DNA from: Acorus gramineus
Taxonomy: Eukaryota; Streptophyta; Magnoliopsida; Acorales; Acoraceae
DNA length: 64,000 nt
Reading direction: 5' to 3'
Assembly (NCBI GenBank): GCA_030737835.1
Contig: JAUJYN010000075.1
Location: forward strand, 44,320-108,319
Shown one piece after another: positions 33,685-44,884 of the stretch. The notes beneath the pieces were generated by a model. The model was not told the origin of the DNA, did not search any database, and was given only the letters and a program-made list of their open reading frames with translations. How positions within the stretch are numbered: position 1 is the stretch's first letter; the number at the start of each line of letters is the position of its first letter. The translations under genes were made by a program, and so were the position numbers.

Positions 33685-34704
33685 TCAAAGAAGACGCGAG
33701 TACTCCTCATAGAGCTTCTCCAGCATGTTAGCCTCCCACACAGTCATCCGGAAATCAAGATCATGATCTTCACCACTATCAAGTTCACTGAGATCCGACA
33801 CACATAAACACTCTCCTCCAAATAATATTTCACCATCACTGTAAGAGACTTTGTTGGAGTTGGCCCCAATTGATTGGGGTGTTTCATCTGACTTAAACGA
33901 AGTTAATCTGACTGGTTTCGGACAATGAATCTTTGTCTCTGTGGTCATCATCATCTCTGTAGTAGTCTTCTGGAGCTTTATCTTCTGCTTGGTCTTCTTT
34001 TGGTTCTTCTTTTTCTGGGTTTTGGACTTGCTTTCAGGGTTAGGGGGAACTTCACATTTTATTTTCTTGCTTAAGTGGCAATTCCAGTAGTTCTTGATCT
34101 CGTTGTCGGTACGATTAGGGAGCCTCCCAGCGATGAGGGACCATCGGTTGCCCAATAGACAATGGAGCCTTATGATTAGTTCATCTTCTTCAGGAGTGAT
34201 GTTCCCTCTCTTTATGTCTGGTCTCAGGTAGTTCATCCACCTCAGTCTGCAACTCTTCCCACATCGAAGAAGACCTTCATGTATAATTCCGAGCATGAGA
34301 GAGTTAGTTAATGTTGAATAACTTATATTTATTGATAGGTAATTTGTAAAAACAAAGTTGTAAATCATTTAATTTAATTATAAATTTGTAAAAGTGGACC
34401 ATGGTTGATCAGGAAATGCGTGCATGGCACGCTGTTCATTAATGTGTGAGGAGTGTTGTGGAAAGTGTTATTAAATTTTATTTTGTACTATTTTCACATT
34501 AATATTTTTGTTCCACTTATCAAACAAAAAAAAAGTCCCAAGAACAGAAAAGAAAAAAATTGAGGATATACCAGCTTCTTTGGGTAGGATCTTCCAATTG
34601 CCTTCTCCATGGGACTGAATGTACTGAATGAGAATTCCATCTTCTTTGGGTGTCCATGGCCCTCTATGCAACCCTACCTTTTCACAACAAGGTGCTCTCC
34701 CCAT
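33685..34704 (-). CDS. R2R3-MYB transcription factor, MYB-B
   Basis: Join of exon 1 (34,704-34,572, 133 bp) and exon 2 (34,274-33,685, 590 bp), giving 240 residues; the 297-bp intron has GT and AG ends. The [10 protein letters not shown] is preferred to an ATG 12 bp upstream because it matches the paralogs and family. R2 has Trp17, 37 and 57; R3 has Ile70, Trp89 and Trp108, with the bHLH-contact signature from Glu76 to Arg95 and LPNRTDNE at 96-103. A Lys-rich linker follows, then [13 protein letters not shown] (159-171), an acidic region and [16 protein letters not shown] at the very end (225-240). It probably regulates flavonoid-type genes with a bHLH partner (inference). Relative to MYB-C it stops 18 residues early, and related codons continue after its TGA. 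Confidence 0.92.
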
Positions 34705-34849
34705 CCCCCTATTCAATCAAATTCCCCCTCAGACAGATGAATGTCTGTGTGAGAAAGAGTGTTTGAGAGATGAGGAGATGATGATAATGTGAAGAGTGTT
34801 TCAACTTTGATAATTTAGATAGAAAGAACTTAGGCCACCTTGGTTCACT

Positions 34850-34856
34850 CTATATA
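34850..34856 (-). promoter_or_regulatory. Putative TATA box of MYB-B
   Basis: TATATAG on the minus strand lies about 147 bp upstream of the ATG. The neighbouring phrase GGCCACCTTGGTTCACTC is conserved in the pseudogene at 32,783-32,800, so the core promoter was part of the duplicated unit. Confidence 0.55.
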
Positions 34857-34871
34857 CAGGACTCCCACATC

Positions 34872-36279
34872 TCCATGGACCCAAAAAGTACGTTGTTTAT
34901 TTTCAGTACATGTGCGCATGTGCATCACGTTTCGTAATTTACATGTATGTTAAATATCATTTTTTTTTTTTAGTCTACTGTGACGACCATGATATTATTA
35001 TAATACAATATTAATAATATATATTACACCAATCAACAACCACAGAAATATTATATTTCGTATATATGGACTGAAAAAAAAAAAAACAAAAAAACAAAGA
35101 CCGGAGTCTACAGATCGAGACAAAACATAGGTGCTCACAAGGTAGGTGCGTGGTTTGTTTTAACTTACAAGGCTTTGCAATGGGGCCATCCCTGAACATT
35201 CCTCATGACCTGAGGTGAGGAATTTAGGCCAACAGTGTTTGACCAACCACCCCTCAACTGATAACTCTATTCAAATTAATCATTGGGTGACTAAATTAAA
35301 TATTAGATACGTAAAATGTCACAACTCACAAGACACACTTTGATTGAATTGAACCATAATAACATATTTTATATGGAATGCATGGCCTAATAGTCCCATT
35401 AGACTTTTGCCGGCGTCCGCGAAGTTTATGCTCTTGGAAGGGTTCACAACCAAACGAACCTGCCATGTGGAGATTTAATTTTTAGTGAAGGGGTCTAATG
35501 TTTTAGCTGACACATGAATCTCATGTCAATCAGCCGTGCGTCACATTGATATGCATGGGTTATTATAAGAATAATGTCAGTGATAGTCCGTAGAACAGTC
35601 CTATAGATAATCCACAAATATTTTAGTTTTTTATATATAGTAAAAAATATTTAATAAAGCTTCGGTAGCATCGCTATAGCTCATCTCAGGTCTGACCGGC
35701 ATTAAAGAACCTCCTTGACAGAGGCCGCAGTAGTATCCCGTATATACGTACGTGAAAAGCATTTGTAGCACTTTTCACTTTTATCATTCTTGTGTTCTCT
35801 AGGTATAACCAGGTGGATTAATATTGAGAAGGGGTGAAGCGGGTGCACAGTCTCAATATATTCACTGAGTTTATTCTCTCGCCACACCTATTTTTTTGTT
35901 CACTCTGGTTAATTCGTATTAGCAATATAATCTTTGAAACTTTTTGTACATTTGCTAATATTATGTTGAAAAACAATTTTAGATTTACAAAAAAAAAAAA
36001 GAAAATTATTAATAACGTGTGTGTGTGTGTGCAGAGAGCCTATATGGCGGCGTCCGCAAAAATCAGTTTTTGTAGACGTCCATTTTCATTGTTGATGGTG
36101 ATTCAAAAACCAAAAAGAAAGCTTAATTTACTCACTTTGAATAGCATTAAATGTATGCCTCTCAATGGGTTAGGTTCAGGCCGGGTTAAGATAGGCCCGG
36201 ATACAAACCGATATAAGGTCCAATGGAACCAGATTCAATCATGGACCCGGTGGACTCTTGGGAAACGGTCCCAAGTTAG
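34872..36279. other. Intergenic DNA upstream of MYB-B, no gene seen
   Basis: No coding region was recognised. A short (GT)n lies near 36,019-36,032. From about 36,170 there is GC-richer sequence (GGTCCAATGG, GGACCCGGTGG) from which the GC-rich segment of the adjacent array appears to derive. Confidence 0.55.
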
Positions 36280-39200
36280 AGTGGACTCAGGTCGGACCTA
36301 GGTCCACCCGATCTGGGAGCTTGTACATGAGAAACCCACACGCACAGTTTAAATAGAAAATCACGAAGTTTGCTTTTCATGGTAAATAATGAAATCGGTG
36401 CTTTTTTCGTGTGAGAAAGATGAGGTGTCTAAATTGTAATATCATGCAATATTCAACAAACATGAGATTCATGGTTTGATGAATTAATATCTTCCTCATC
36501 ATATCTTCCGAAATTGTAAATAAAATCATGAAGTTTACTTTTCATGGTAAATAATGAAATCGGTGCTTTTTTCGTGTGAGAAAGATGAGGTGTCTAAATT
36601 GTAATATCATGCAATATTCAACAAACATGAGATTCATGGTTTCCCGAGTCTGAGTGGACTCAGGTCGGACCTGGGTCCACCCGATCTGGGAGATCGTACA
36701 TGAGAAACCCACATGCACAGTTTAAATAGAAAATCATGAAGTTTACTTTTCATGGTAAATAATGAAATCGGTGCTTTTTTCGTGTGAGAAAGATGAGGTG
36801 TCTAAATTGTAATATCATGCAATATTCAACAAACATGAGATTCATGGTTTGATGAATTAATATCTTCCTCATCATGTCTTCCGAAATTGTAAATAAAATC
36901 ATGAAGTTTACTTTTCATAGTAAATAATGAAATTGGTGCTTTTTTCGTTTGAGAAAGATGAGGTTTTTCATGGTAAATAATGAAATCGGTGCTTTTTTCG
37001 TGTGAGAAAGATGAGGTGTCTAAATTGTAATATCATGCAATATTCAACAAACATAAGATTCATGGTTTGATGAATTAATATCTTCCTCATCATGTCTTCC
37101 GAAATTGTAAATAAAATCATGAAGTTTACTTTTCATAGTAAATAATGAAATTGGTGCTTTTTTCGTTTGAGAAAGATGAGGTGTCTAAATTGTAATATCA
37201 TGCAATGTTCAACAAACATGAGATTCATGGTTTCCCGAGTCTGAGTGGACTCAAGTCGGACCTGGGTCCACCCGATCTGGGAGATCGTACATGAGAAACC
37301 CACACGCACAGTTTAAATAGAAAATCATGAAGTTTACTTTTCATGGTAAATAATGAAATCGGTGCTTTTTTCGTTTGAGAAAGATGAGGTGTCTAAATTG
37401 TAATATCATGCAATATTCAACAAACATGAGATTCATGGTTTGATGAATTAATATCTTCCTCATCATATCTTCCGAAATTGTAAATAAAATCATGAAGTTT
37501 ACTTTTCATGGTAAATAATGAAATTGGTGCTTTTTTCGTGTGAGAAAGATGAGGTGTCTAAATTGTAATATCATGCAATATTCAACAAACATGAGATTCA
37601 TGGTTTCCCGAGTCTGAGTGGACTCAAGTCGGACCTGGGTCCACCCGATCTGGGAGATCGTACATGAGAAACCCACACGCACAGTTTAAATAGAAAATCA
37701 TGAAGTTTACTTTTCATGGTAAATAATGAAATCGGTGCTTTTTTCGTGTGAGAAAGATGAGGTGTCTAAATTGTAATATCATGCAATATTCAACAAACAT
37801 GAGATTCATGGTTTGATGAATTAATATCTTCCTCATCATGTCTTCCGAAATTGTAAATAAAATCATGAAGTTTACTTTTCATAGTAAATAATGAAATTGG
37901 TGCTTTTTTCGTTTGAGAAAGATGAGGTTTTTCATGGTAAATAATGAAATCGGTGCTTTTTTCGTGTGAGAAAGATGAGGTGTCTAAATTGTAATATCAT
38001 GCAATATTCAACAAACATAAGATTCATGGTTTGATGAATTAATATCTTCCTCATCATGTCTTCCGAAATTGTAAATAAAATCATGAAGTTTACTTTTCAT
38101 AGTAAATAATGAAATTGGTGCTTTTTTCGTTTGAGAAAGATGAGGTGTCTAAATTGTAATATCATGCAATGTTCAACAAACATGAGATTCATGGTTTCCC
38201 GAGTCTGAGTGGACTCAAGTCGGACCTGGGTCCACCCGATCTGGGAGATCGTACATGAGAAACCCACACGCACAGTTTAAATAGAAAATCATGAAGTTTA
38301 CTTTTCATGGTAAATAATGAAATCGGTGCTTTTTTCGTTTGAGAAAGATGAGGTGTCTAAATTGTAATATCATGCAATATTCAACAAACATGAGATTCAT
38401 GGTTTGATGAATTAATATCTTCCTCATCATATCTTCCGAAATTGTAAATAAAATCATGAAGTTTACTTTTCATGGTAAATAATGAAATTGCTGCTTTTTT
38501 CGTGTGAGAAAGATGAGGTGTCTAAATTGTAATATCATGCAATATTCAACAAACATGAGATTCATGGTTTCCCGAGTCTGAGTGGACTCAAGTCGGACCT
38601 GGGTCCACCCGATCTGGGAGATCGTACATGAGAAACCCACATGCACAGTTTAAATAGAAAATCATGAAGTTTACTTTTCATGGTAAATAATGAAATCGGT
38701 GCTTTTTTCGTGTGAGAAAGATGAGGTGTCTAAATTGTAATATCATGCAATATTCAACAAACATGAGATTCATGGTTTGATGAATTAATATCTTCCTCAT
38801 CATGTCTTCCGAAATTGTAAATAAAATCATGAAGTTTACTTTTCATAGTAAATAATGAAATTGGTGCTTTTTTCGTTTGAGAAAGATGAGATTTTTCATG
38901 GTAAATAATGAAATCGGTGCTTTTTTCGTGTGAGAAAGATGAGGTGTCTAAATTGTAATATCATGCAATATTCAACAAACATAAGATTCATGGTTTGATG
39001 AATTAATATCTTCCTCATCATGTCTTCCGAAATTGTAAATAAAATCATGAAATTTACTTTTCATAGTAAATAATGAAATTGGTGCTTTTTTCGTTTGAGA
39101 AAGATGAGGTGTCTAAATTGTAATATCATGCAATGTTCAACAAACATGAGATTCATGGTTTCCCGAGTCTGAGTGGACTCAAGTCGGACCTGGGTCCACC

Positions 39201-40121
39201 CGATCTGGGAGATCGTACATGAGAAACCCACACGCACAGTTTAAATAGAAAATCATGAAGTTTACTTTTCATGGTAAATAATGAAATCGGTGCTTTTTTC
39301 GTTTGAGAAAGATGAGGTGTCTAAATTGTAATATCATGCAATATTCAACAAACATGAGATTCATGGTTTGATGAATTAATATCTTCCTCATCATATCTTC
39401 CGAAATTGTAAATAAAATCATGAAGTTTACTTTTCATGGTAAATAATGAAATTGGTGCTTTTTTCGTGTGAGAAAGATGAGATGTCTAAATTGTAATATC
39501 ATGCAATATTCAACAAACATGAGATTCATGGTTTCCCGAGTCTGAGTGGACTCAAGTCGGACCTGGGTCCACCCGATCTGGGAGATCGTACATGAGAAAC
39601 CCACACGCACAGTTTAAATAGAAAATCATGAAGTTTACTTTTCATGGTAAATAATGAAATCGGTGCTTTTTTCGTGTGAGAAAGATGAGGTGTCTAAATT
39701 GTAATATCATGCAATATTCAACAAACATGAGATTCATGGTTTGATGAATTAATATCTTCCTCATCATATCTTCCGAAATTGTAAATAAAATCATGAAGTT
39801 TACTTTTCATGGTAAATAATGAAATTGGTGCTTTTTTCGTGTGAGAAAGATGAGGTGTCTAAATTGTAATATCATGCAATATTCCACAAACATGAGATTC
39901 ATGGTTTCCCGAGTCTGAGTGGACGCAGGTCGGACCTGGGTCCACCCGATCTGGGAGCTCGTACATGAGAAACCCACAAGCACAGTTTAAATAGAAAATC
40001 ATGAAGTTTACTTTTCATGGTAAATAATGAAATCGGTGCTTTTTTCGTGTGAGAAAGATGAGGTGTCTAAATTGTAATATCATGCAATATTCAACAAACA
40101 TGAGATTCATGGTTTGATGAA
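36280..40121. repeat. Tandem array with a 964-bp higher-order repeat
   Basis: Two alternating blocks are built from shared subunits. A GC-rich segment (CCCGAGTCTGAGTGGACTCA, then GGTCCACCCGATCTGGGAG) starts at 36,643, 37,234, 37,607, 38,198, 38,571, 39,162, 39,535 and 39,908. The spacings are 591, 373, 591, 373, 591, 373 and 373, an exact 964-bp super-period repeated three times. Between them are AT-rich subunits with CATGAAGTTTACTTTTCATG, GGTGCTTTTTTCGT and AAATTGTAATATCATGCAAT. A partial, more diverged copy opens the array at 36,280. The 964-bp units are near-identical, so expansion was recent. No open frame crosses it. Confidence 0.95.
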
Positions 40122-40261
40122 TCAGACATCTTATCTTCCTCATCATTCCTTCGGAAATTTAAGACCATGTCATCATCAACATCAATCCATCACTTTCCGC
40201 TAAGAAAATTTTCAATTCATATCACCATCAACAGTGACCCATCACATAATAAAGAAAATGA

Positions 40262-40529
40262 TACACTCAGTCACATTTACTAACCAAAAGTCCAAAACAC
40301 ATAATTCACGTGTTTTTATTTTTTTAAAAATAGTAAACATTTTCTAATGAAATATATGTTTTGATAAAAAGTGCATATCGCACTATTTTGAATTGAATGG
40401 ACCCATTTTTAGTAAGTGTAAGAAAAAAATTAGTGAAGTAAATACATCATCTAACGTGGTATATGCTTCATTGAATCTGTAACGAGGTATATAGGTCTGT
40501 GTTTTGGACTGAAAAAAAACTGAGTGTAG
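40262..40529. mobile_element. MITE, local family copy 2
   Basis: Left end TACACTCAGT and AGTCCAAAACAC are inverted against right end GTGTTTTGGACT and ACTGAGTGTAG. The interior shares blocks with copies at 9,358, 41,806 and 61,990 (ATATATGTTTTGAT, CCATTTTTAGTAAGTGTAA, ATCATCTAACG). About 268 bp, noncoding. Confidence 0.65.
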
Positions 40530-40710
40530 CAGCACTCCACAATAAACATAGGACATAAACAGTGACCCATCACATTAAAAAAAAAAAAAAAAAAAACAGA
40601 GGACATCGAATCCCCAATCCATAAAAATTACCTCGTTCCACCCAAATTAAAGATGAAATCATGAAACCCATCACCACCAAATTATGTATGAAAGAAAGGG
40701 TTCAATGAGA

Positions 40711-40981
40711 GTCTAAGGCCCTATTTGGGTGGGTTTTAGCTTTTTTAAGTTAAAAGTCTCAAATAAGTTATCAAACAAACTCATTTAATTGAAAAACTGC
40801 CATCATGATTTCAATAAAAAAGTGCCTCAAAAACTGTGTTTATTCCATCAAAAACAGCTCTGTTATCAGTAACAAACGTGATTATTTAATTAATTAAAAA
40901 GCACCCTTCAAGATTGCATCTTAAAAAACTGTGTATAAAGTTAAAAGCTGATTTTTGAAGTGTGTTTCCAAACACACCCTA
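40711..40981. mobile_element. Tourist-like MITE candidate
   Basis: The left end GGCCCTATTTGGGTG and the right end, in reverse GGGTGTGTTTGGAAACAC, are imperfect inverted repeats of the kind seen in PIF/Harbinger MITEs. The flanks TAA and TAG would be a 3-bp target with one change. The interior is AT-rich and noncoding. Confidence 0.4.
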
Positions 40982-40984
40982 GAA

Positions 40985-41805
40985 TGGAAAGAAGAGAGTG
41001 AAAGAGAGAGAGAGAGAGAGAGAGGCCTAATAAAGTTGGGTAATGTGTGGCTCATAGTGGTAGAACCATAATTTTGCATCTATGTATTGATAATAGTTTT
41101 TTTACATGGTGGGTTCATGGGGTCCAGCGGATCGAGTCAGGGTGAACCCAGACCGGCCTCATTTGAAGGATTGGATCCTTTGGATCAAGTCCTTATAGGG
41201 TCCTGGGTTCTACAAATCGAGTATTTTATGTCTTTTATCGAGTCGCGACAGACCTAATTAAATGATGTTTGTGACCACCTCATTCACCACCTTCATAGCA
41301 TTAAATGTTGTTTTTGACCAATCAACGCTAGTTAAATATCTCTCTCACTCTCACTCTTTCTCTTTTGTCATTGGAGAATATTCTCACATCAACAAGCCAA
41401 CCAACCCTAATTAAGTATCTCTCACTCACTCTTTCTCTTTCATCATTGGAACATATACTCATATCAACAAGATATATACTTCAATTAATTGCATAGATGA
41501 ATTTATAGAAAATATAAAGTGAAATAAAGGTGGGGGAAGAATTGAAGGAAAGGGGAATATATATAGCTTATCCAAAAAGTTTTTGATACACCCATTCATG
41601 CATTTTTTTTTCTTTAACTTGTAATCTCCGGCCTTATATATTTTGTTGGAGGTCATACAGTAAACAAAAAATCTCTGTATAAATTCATATGATCTCAAAC
41701 AAAGAAGCAAAAGTAAAAGTTGTTATAAAAACAAGATGGACGTAACATTTTTTTTACCCAAAAAACATCAATACAGTAGCAAATAATGTCAGGGGACTAT
41801 CCTCC
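40985..41805. other. Intergenic DNA, no gene seen
   Basis: A (GA)n microsatellite lies near 41,001-41,023. The phrase TCACTCTTTCTCTTT with CATTGGA is present twice (about 41,350 and 41,430) in a short direct duplication. No coding region was recognised. Confidence 0.5.
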
Positions 41806-41998
41806 CACGAAGAGTCCACACAAGTTTTAATTTTTCAAAAAATGGTAAATTTTATTTAATTATTATGTATATTTTGATGAAAAACATATATCGTTCCATT
41901 TCAAATTGAATAAATCTATATACCTCACATAAATATATATTTCATTGGACAGCTATGAAAGTATATAAATTGTTCACAGGACTATCTGTATAGAGTGT
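41806..41998. mobile_element. MITE, local family copy 3 (weak)
   Basis: It shares the order of blocks with the copy at 40,262 (AGTCCACAC, TATTTTGATGAAAAACATAT, TTCAAATTGAATAAATC and ACTATCTGTATAGAGTGTG), but the ends are worn. Confidence 0.35.
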
Positions 41999-42030
41999 GT
42001 GTAACATCATTCTATAGTGATGGAAAGTTT

Positions 42031-42258
42031 CAAAAGAGCATCCTAAACTGGTCAAATTAGTTGAATATCTATTCTTAATTTTGAAATGGAAATGGAAATG
42101 GAATTGGTATATGTCACACACAGATTGGCTTTTCAAAGATTCAAAAGATCATCCTAAACTGGTCAAATTAGTTGAATATCTATTCTTAATTTTGAAATGG
42201 AAATGGAATTGGAATTGGAATTGGTATATGTCACACACAGATTGGCTTTTCAAAGATT
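42031..42258. repeat. Tandem duplication of 111 bp with a variable hexamer tract
   Basis: CAAAAGAxCATCCTAAACTG to CTTTTCAAAGATT occurs twice, at 42,031 and 42,142. Inside each is a run of GGAAAT or GGAATT hexamers, whose number and type differ between the copies. The surrounding sequence is otherwise identical, so this is recent. Confidence 0.85.
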
Positions 42259-42701
42259 CCTGGGGTAACATGACCACAATTGTTACTTTACAGTACAGTA
42301 TCTAATTAAATCACTTATCGGACTCATTGTTTCTTTACAATTTCGAAAGTCATTTCATTGTCTTTCCTGAGGAATCCTGGGAAAAAAACTGTACGTAGCC
42401 CCCTCAAATTTCCAATTATCCATATAACCCCATGTATTTACTCGTTTAATTCACATACACCGCTGTTGTTACTCTGTTCAAATTGATACGTGGTTAGGTT
42501 AACCCAACATATCAGATTGATGATACTACCCTCCTACAACATAAGAAAAAAAAGGAAAAATGAATCTAATCCCTTCAAAGATTGTGAATATCTATTTCGA
42601 CACCTCACTTTATTTGAAAATCCATAAAACCCCTTGAATTAATGGATTTAATTGATACAATTTCCGCGTGTTCATGTGAGATAAAATTTGAATCACCCTA
42701 C

Positions 42702-43191
42702 TGTTGGAAAACAAATACGCGGAAGTCCACAATAAAACATGAGATCAAATATAAGAACGGAACACCATCACACGAAGAACACAAAAATACGTGGTTCGGC
42801 CTAGGCCTACATCCACGGGGCAAAAACTGAGAATCCACTATAATAGTTGAGATACAAAAAAGCCTTACAAACTCTCTTTCATAGAGTTACCCTCTCTTGA
42901 ACCCTCTCAACCTCTCTCATATGGATCTCTACATTTTTTTCTATGCTAGCCATGCCAAGTTTTACCATGAAATCCTAGAGGATATTTATATGAATAAATA
43001 ACTTCCTCTCTAAGTAATCTCCTAACAAACAAATCTGTAACAAACAAATCTGTTTCCCTGATTTTAGGAGATTCACTTTATATCTTAATTAAGATCAAAT
43101 CTTAATTAATTACCAATTAGGTGCCCACCCTAATATGGTTTCATCATGACCATCCGATGTTGATACACCGGATCGAGACATAATCCCAACA
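42702..43191 (-). repeat. 3' LTR of the copia-type element
   Basis: Direct repeat of 44,390-44,884, with TGTTGG and CCAACA ends. It adjoins the purine-rich tract. Confidence 0.85.
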
Positions 43192-43379
43192 ATCTCCACC
43201 TTGGCTCGAATTCGGTAAACTCCGACTTCCACGAACCCCTTGAAGATTTCTGTTGATGTCTCCACCTCGCTCTGCAAACTCCACCTGGCTGAAGAACTTT
43301 TCTTCTTCCAGAAGTCTGCACTGCTGCATCTCCAAGTCAGTATCTTGACTTGGTAATCATGTGAATCTGTCGCATGCTC

Positions 43380-43928
43380 TATGTGCGTTTCTGAAGAAGG
43401 GTCGTCTGGACTCCACCTTAAACAAGCTACACCACGCGCTCGCGAGCTCCGAATACCTGGACTCACTTTTTACATGAACCACCTGGGATGGCACCCTCGT
43501 TCAGAACGTCTTCTGTGTGTTGCGTCTCTGAAGAAGGATTTGGACTCCACCTTGAACAAACTACACCACGCGTTTGCGAGCTCCGAATACCTGGACTCGC
43601 TTTTTACCTGAACCACCTGGGATGCCACCCGGGATCAGAACGCCATCTCTGTGTTGCGTCTTTGAAGAAGGATCTGGACTCCACCTTGAACAAGCTTCAT
43701 CATGCGCTCGCGAGCTCTGAATATCTGGACTCGTTTTTTACCTGAACCACCTGGGACGCCACGCGGGTTCAGAACGCCTTCTCTGTGTTGCGTCTCTAAA
43801 TAAGGATCTGGACTCCACCTTGAACAAGCTTCACCATGCGCTCGCGAGCTCTGAACCTGGACTCGCTTTTACCTGAACCACCTGGGACGCCACCCAGATT
43901 CAGAACGTCTTCTCTGTGCTGCATTGTT
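43380..43928. repeat. Internal tandem array of the LTR element, unit 134-137 bp, four copies
   Basis: The phrase GAAGAAGG(A) with TCTGGACTCCACCTTGAACA recurs at 43,393, 43,530, 43,664 and 43,798. Each unit also has CTCGCGAGCTCxGAATxxCT and ACCTGAACCACCTGGGA. It is more GC-rich than the flanks. Plus-strand frames through it are repeat artefacts rather than a recognised protein. Confidence 0.85.
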
Positions 43929-44389
43929 CCATCTTCTTTTTCTGCATGAACTGAGCATCCACATCACGTGCCTCGCGTAGATCATTTCGCGCTCGTCATC
44001 GCATGCTGCCTCGCATCTCGCATCTTCGCACGTGCTTCCGCACGTGTCCCTGCGCGTCGACTCGCACCCACGGTCCCACACAGCCGCATCTACACCTGTG
44101 TCTCGCCTCTAGCACCTGTGCTTATGTGGCCCTGATCTCTCTTACGAACACAAAAGAATAAACAAAATCCCATGCGATCAGGGATTACACCTTGATATTC
44201 TTTTCTTTCCTTTTTTTTTTATTTTTTTTTCAATACACCCGAGGCATGCAGAGTGTGTTTTTTTTTTTTTTTTTTTTTTTCTTCTTATGGAACCTTGATA
44301 CGACATCGCTGGTCTTCTCTGACCCATGTCGTTTCGTCGTTCTTCAGATCTCGTCCTCCTAGGTCATAACCTGAAGCTCTGATACCAGT

Positions 44390-44884
44390 TGTTGGGAAAC
44401 GGATACGCAAAAGTCCACAATAAAACACGAGATCGAATATAAGAACGGAACACAATCACACGAAGAACACAAAAATACGTGGTTCGGCCTAGACCTACAT
44501 CCACGGGACGAAAACTGAGAATCCACTATAATAGTTGAGATACAAAAAAGGCCTTACAAACTCTCTTTCATGGAGTTACCCTCTCTTGAACCCTCTCAAC
44601 ATCTCTCCTATGGATCTCTACATTTTTTTTATGCTAGCCATGCCATGCCAAGTTTTACCATGAAATCCTAGAGGATATTTATATGAATAAATAACTTCCT
44701 CTCTAAGTAATCTCCTAACAAACAAATATGTAACAAACAAATCTGTTTCCCTAATTTTAGGAGATTCACTTTATATCTTAATTAAGATCAAATCTTAATT
44801 AATTACCAATTAGGTGTCCACCCTAATATGGTTTCATCATGACCATTCAATGTTGATACACCAGATTGAGACATAATCCCAACA
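44390..44884 (-). repeat. 5' LTR of the copia-type element
   Basis: Direct repeat of 42,702-43,191. The initiator tRNA-Met primer site (44,376-44,387) lies just inside it. Confidence 0.85.

Larger units (their letters stand above)
42702..44884 (-). mobile_element. Short non-autonomous copia-type LTR element
   Basis: Two LTRs of about 490 bp (42,702-43,191 and 44,390-44,884) begin TGTTGG and end CCAACA. The 5-bp flanks CCTAC are identical. On the minus strand TGGTATCAGAGC (initiator tRNA-Met primer site) follows the right LTR, and a purine-rich CAAGGTGGAGAT, typical of copia elements, precedes the left LTR. The 1.2-kb interior shows no gag or pol domain and holds a tandem array. The LTRs are roughly 95% identical, suggesting an insertion age of a couple of million years. 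Confidence 0.85.

Noticed and set aside
35834-36301. 155-residue plus-strand ORF before the tandem array
   Set aside because: It crosses poly-A, a (GT)n tract and GC-rich repeat-source sequence. No domain or start context supports it.
36280-40121. CRISPR-like look of regularly spaced repeats
   Set aside because: Units are hundreds of bases long, adjoining and themselves composite, and the sequence is plant nuclear. It is a tandem array, not repeat-spacer.
43110-43745. ORFs of 63-118 residues on both strands
   Set aside because: They follow the 134-bp tandem repeats of the LTR element and do not match a protein family.
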